Part shown: in pieces, positions 6,391-8,527 of the stretch
How positions within the stretch are numbered: the first letter of the stretch is position 1
How the letters are laid out: the number at the start of each line of letters is the position of its first letter
DNA from: Chloroflexota bacterium
GTDB taxonomy: Bacteria; Chloroflexota; Anaerolineae; DTPP01
Length of the DNA stretch: 8,527 nt
Assembly: GCA_012514615.1 (NCBI GenBank)
Contig: JAAYZY010000239.1
Location: 1 to 8,527 of the forward strand
Direction of reading: 5' to 3'
Position numbers and translations under genes: made by a program
Notes under the pieces: model-generated
What the model saw: the letters and a program-made list of their open reading frames with translations, nothing else
Databases searched by the model: none
Told to the model about the DNA's origin: nothing

Positions 6391-7016
6391 GCGGCTCCCA
6401 CCTTGGCTGCCTGCTCTGCCAGCCGGGCGAAGTTGCCCAGGATGCGCAGGCCGGCCGCCTGGCTCTTCTCGAGGTGGAACTGGATGCCGTACAGCCGCCC
6501 TTTGCCCACCAGCGAGGCGTAGCGACAGCCGTACTCGGTTTCGCCCAGCACTACGGCCGGCTCGGCCGGCTCGGCGTAGTAGGAGTGGGCGAAGTAGGCC
6601 CATTCCCCGTCTCCGAAGCCGGCCAGAAGCGGGTCGAACCGTCGCGGCAGCACCTGGTTCCAGCCCAACTGGGGCGCCCGCTGGCCGGCTGGGAAGCGCC
6701 GCACCCGCCCCGACAGCACCCCCAACCCGCGGTGACGGCCCATCTCCTCGCTCTCCTCGAAGAGCAGCTGCATGCCCACGCAGATGCCCAAGAACGGCTG
6801 GTCGGCGGCGATGGCCTCACGCAGAGGCGACTCCAAGCCCCGACGGCGCAGCTCGGCGGCGGCGTCGCCAAAGGCCGCCACACCGGGCAAGACGATGCCG
6901 TCGGCCCCAGCCAACGTCGCTGCGTCGCTGGCCAGCGCGGCCTCCACGCCCAGGTACTCCAGCGCCTTCCATACGCTGCGGATGTTGCCGATGCCATAGT
7001 CTACGATGGCGATCAT
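6387..7016 (-). CDS. hisH: Imidazole glycerol phosphate synthase, glutaminase subunit
   Basis: 209 aa, a class I glutamine amidotransferase that releases ammonia from glutamine and channels it into HisF. The N-terminus IAIVDYGIGNIRSV is typical. The nucleophile is Cys79 in LGICVGMQLLFE, and the catalytic His181 and Glu183 lie in IQFHLEKS. In most family members the last motif reads HPEKS; here Leu182 replaces Pro, a change near but not in the catalytic pair. LPGVAAFGDA (43-52) is the conserved oxyanion-loop region (PGVGAFGD in relatives). The start ATG at 7016 forms an ATGA overlap with the hisB stop, with GGAGGT nine bases upstream in the end of hisB. Separated from its partner hisF only by hisA. 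Confidence 0.96.
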   Translation of the reverse strand: MIAIVDYGIGNIRSVWKALEYLGVEAALASDAATLAGADGIVLPGVAAFGDAAAELRRRGLESPLREAIAADQPFLGICVGMQLLFEESEEMGRHRGLGVLSGRVRRFPAGQRAPQLGWNQVLPRRFDPLLAGFGDGEWAYFAHSYYAEPAEPAVVLGETEYGCRYASLVGKGRLYGIQFHLEKSQAAGLRILGNFARLAEQAAKVGAA

Positions 7017-7621
7017 CCCGTCTGCACCTCCACCTGGCCCTTGGTGCTGGCCACGTCCCCCTCCAGGCGCGGGTCGGGGCGGGTGGCCGCATCCAGGGCG
7101 CGGCCCAAGGCTTTGAAGACGGCTTCGGCCTTGTGATGGTCGTTCTCGCCCCTCAGGACATGGATGTGCACGTTCAGGCCAGCGTTTCGAGCCAGCGAGT
7201 CCACGAAGTGCCAGAGCAGATCGCTGCCCAGGTCTCCCAGGCGAGGCGCGGCAAACGACCCTTCGCAGACGCAGACGCCGCGGCCGCTCAGGTCCACTGC
7301 CGCCATGGCCAGCGCCTCGTCCATGGGGACGAGGGCGTGGGCCATGCGCGCGATGCCTCCGCCGCCCCGCAGAGCCGCGGCCAGGGCCAGACCCAGGGTG
7401 ATGCCCACGTCTTCCACGGTGTGGTGCTCATCGATGTGCAGGTCGCCGCTGGCCTGCACCTGAAGGTCGAAGCGGGCGTGGCGGCCCAGGGCGGTCAACA
7501 GGTGGTCCAGCATGCCCACACCGGTGGCGACGCTGGCGCTCCCCCGCCCATCCAGGTCGAGCTGCACCCGTACGTTGGTCTCGCCGCTCTGGCGGCTGAT
7601 GTTTGCCTTGCGTTCTTGCAT
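7013..7621 (-). CDS. hisB: Imidazoleglycerol-phosphate dehydratase (monofunctional)
   Basis: 202 aa, a manganese enzyme that dehydrates imidazole glycerol phosphate to imidazole-acetol phosphate. The repeated-domain signatures are present: GMLDHLL (36-42), IDEHHTVED (63-71), VPMDEALA (98-105), VDLSGR (109-114), DHHKAEAVFKA (161-171) and STKG (192-195). It lacks the N-terminal HAD phosphatase domain of enterobacterial HisB, so histidinol-phosphate phosphatase must be a separate protein. The start at 7621 is set by GAGGAG six bases upstream, overlapping the stop of the HAD gene, and by alignment of the N-terminal RQSGETNV segment with the usual R-T-ET start of the family. The same open frame continues upstream to 7867 inside the HAD gene; this is not supported as coding. 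Confidence 0.96.
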   Translation of the reverse strand: MQERKANISRQSGETNVRVQLDLDGRGSASVATGVGMLDHLLTALGRHARFDLQVQASGDLHIDEHHTVEDVGITLGLALAAALRGGGGIARMAHALVPMDEALAMAAVDLSGRGVCVCEGSFAAPRLGDLGSDLLWHFVDSLARNAGLNVHIHVLRGENDHHKAEAVFKALGRALDAATRPDPRLEGDVASTKGQVEVQTG

Positions 7622-7635
7622 GGTACGCTCCTCAG
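7622..7635 (-). promoter_or_regulatory. Ribosome binding site of hisB overlapping the HAD stop codon
   Basis: The minus strand reads CTGAGGAGCGTACC before the hisB ATG. The TGA of the HAD gene (7632-7634) is embedded in the GAGGAG ribosome site, six bases from the ATG. This places termination and re-initiation side by side and fixes the hisB start. There is no room for a promoter in this 10-nt gap. Confidence 0.7.
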
Positions 7636-8527
7636 TCTTGGTTCGCCGGCCGGCCGACGCTGTCGGGTGACCTGCGAGACGCCAACGGCCCCCACGCCAC
7701 GGCGGCCAGGTCGTTGGGGTGGGCCACCACCAGGTCGGCGCCGGCCTGGCGCAGCGCCTGGTCTGCTTCCTTGGCATTGGCCGCCACAGCCGTGCAGCCC
7801 ACCGCCCAGAACGGCGGCGCGACGGCGCGGCGAGCGGCGCGCATGTCGTCGGGGGTGTCGCCCACATAGACGCAGGGGCCGAAGGCGTGGCCCGCTTGCC
7901 GCGCCGCCTCCACCAGGGAGAACGGATGCGGCTTGCCCAGAGGCAGGCCCCCGGGGTGCAGCGCTTCGGCCGCCTGCACGTCGTCCAACGTGATCACCGC
8001 CTGGAACAGGGGGGTGAGGCCAAAACGCTCCAACGCCCAGACCGCTTCGGCCCGAGGCCGGCCGGTGGCGACGGCCAGGGGCATGCGCCGGGCCAGGGCC
8101 TCCAGGGTCGCTGAAGTGGGGATGAGGCTCTCCCTCTCCATGAAGCCATCCTCGCGGTGCCAGAGGGGGGCATGGCCGTAGGTGCGGGTGAACAGCGCCG
8201 GCCCCAGGTAGAGCTCCTGGAACATCCGCTGCACCACGTTGGCCTGGCAGGGGTCGCCCTGGTCGAAGGCCAGCGCTTGGTTGGGCGCGTTGGCCAGCAG
8301 ACGCCCGGCGGCCGCCAGCCCGCCGCCGCCCGCGGTTAGCTGGGCGGCGAACTCCGGGATGCCCCCGTGGAGAGCCGGCGGCGGTGCGCCGGCTCCTAGG
8401 CCGGCAAGGCTGGCCCACAGGCTGGCCCCGCCAGCGTGGGCTGTGGCCGGCGAGGGGAGCCGCGGCAGCCGGCTCAGCAGGTAGCGCACCAGCGCCGCGG
8501 TCAGGTCCCAGTCGTTGTTGAAGCCGC
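7632..8527 (-). CDS. HAD-superfamily subfamily IA hydrolase, 5' end cut by window; candidate histidinol-phosphate phosphatase
   Basis: The frame is open to the right edge, so the visible 297 codons are the 3' part. A GTG at 8489 could be a start, but the residues before it, GFNNDWDLT, are family-like, and the first catalytic motif (DxDG) is absent from the visible part; the true start must lie outside. Visible HAD motifs are II, VATGRP (Thr at 8064-8066), III, the Lys in PLGKPHP (about 7932), and IV, YVGDTPDD (about 7844-7867). The cap lies between motif I and II as in subfamily IA. The NNDW segment recalls the family TIGR01548, remembered rather than searched. HAD enzymes of this kind are phosphatases. 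Its position ten bases before a monofunctional hisB makes histidinol-phosphate phosphatase the leading hypothesis, unproven. The C-terminal 25 residues are low in conservation. Confidence 0.85.
   Translation of the reverse strand, partial: GFNNDWDLTAALVRYLLSRLPRLPSPATAHAGGASLWASLAGLGAGAPPPALHGGIPEFAAQLTAGGGGLAAAGRLLANAPNQALAFDQGDPCQANVVQRMFQELYLGPALFTRTYGHAPLWHREDGFMERESLIPTSATLEALARRMPLAVATGRPRAEAVWALERFGLTPLFQAVITLDDVQAAEALHPGGLPLGKPHPFSLVEAARQAGHAFGPCVYVGDTPDDMRAARRAVAPPFWAVGCTAVAANAKEADQALRQAGADLVVAHPNDLAAVAWGPLASRRSPDSVGRPANQD

Noticed and set aside
7645..7654. GCCGGCCGGC palindrome near the end of the HAD gene
   Set aside because: A short GC palindrome in GC-rich coding DNA, with no T-tract and no intergenic position; expected by chance.
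6338..7993. 551-codon plus-strand open frame
   Set aside because: It runs antisense across hisH, hisB and the HAD gene and its product is Pro/Arg/Ala-rich low complexity.
1..8527. Search for tRNA, rRNA, CRISPR arrays, insertion sequences or defence systems
   Set aside because: Nearly all sequence is accounted for by housekeeping genes on one strand; no regularly spaced repeats, terminal repeats, or transposase-like motifs were seen.

Overview
The window is a dense minus-strand block of histidine biosynthesis genes from a GC-rich bacterium. The organism cannot be named from this sequence. Split hisI and hisE, a HisZ-type HisRS paralogue, an HAD phosphatase in front of hisB, and a downstream alkaline-phosphatase-superfamily gene together remind me of Chloroflexota (Anaerolineae-like). 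That is a recollection of gene style, not a proven assignment. No RNA genes, mobile elements, CRISPR arrays or plus-strand genes can be supported.

Reading in the direction of transcription (high to low coordinates), the layout is: 3' part of an HAD-IA hydrolase (starts beyond 8527, ends 7632), hisB (7621-7013), hisH (7016-6387), hisA (6390-5593), hisF (5599-4826), hisI (4829-4500), hisE (4503-4192), a hisZ/HisRS-like gene (4195-2666), hisG (2679-1621), and then, after a 113-bp gap, an alkaline-phosphatase-superfamily phosphodiesterase (1507 to beyond 1). From hisB to hisG every junction overlaps: five are 4-nt ATGA overlaps, hisA/hisF overlap by 7 nt and hisZ/hisG by 14 nt. The block therefore looks like one polycistronic, translationally coupled unit.

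Together the genes cover the pathway from PRPP and ATP to imidazole-acetol phosphate: HisG (with HisZ), HisE, HisI, HisA, HisH/HisF and HisB. HisC, a histidinol-phosphate phosphatase and HisD are not in the window. The HAD hydrolase in front of hisB is the obvious local candidate for the phosphatase. Gene order is unusual in that hisG, the first enzyme, is last.

The only real intergenic region (1508-1620) carries a near-consensus sigma-70 promoter (TTGACA, 17-nt spacer, TAGAAT), a possible 5'-end stem-loop and a well-spaced ribosome binding site. The downstream phosphodiesterase thus has its own promoter and need not belong to the his operon. Two strong inverted repeats sit in the last codons of hisG, just upstream of this promoter.

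The points most worth following up are the long-form HisG encoded next to a HisZ-like protein that keeps an anticodon-binding-like C-terminal domain, the HAD protein as a possible missing phosphatase, and the promoter between hisG and the phosphodiesterase.
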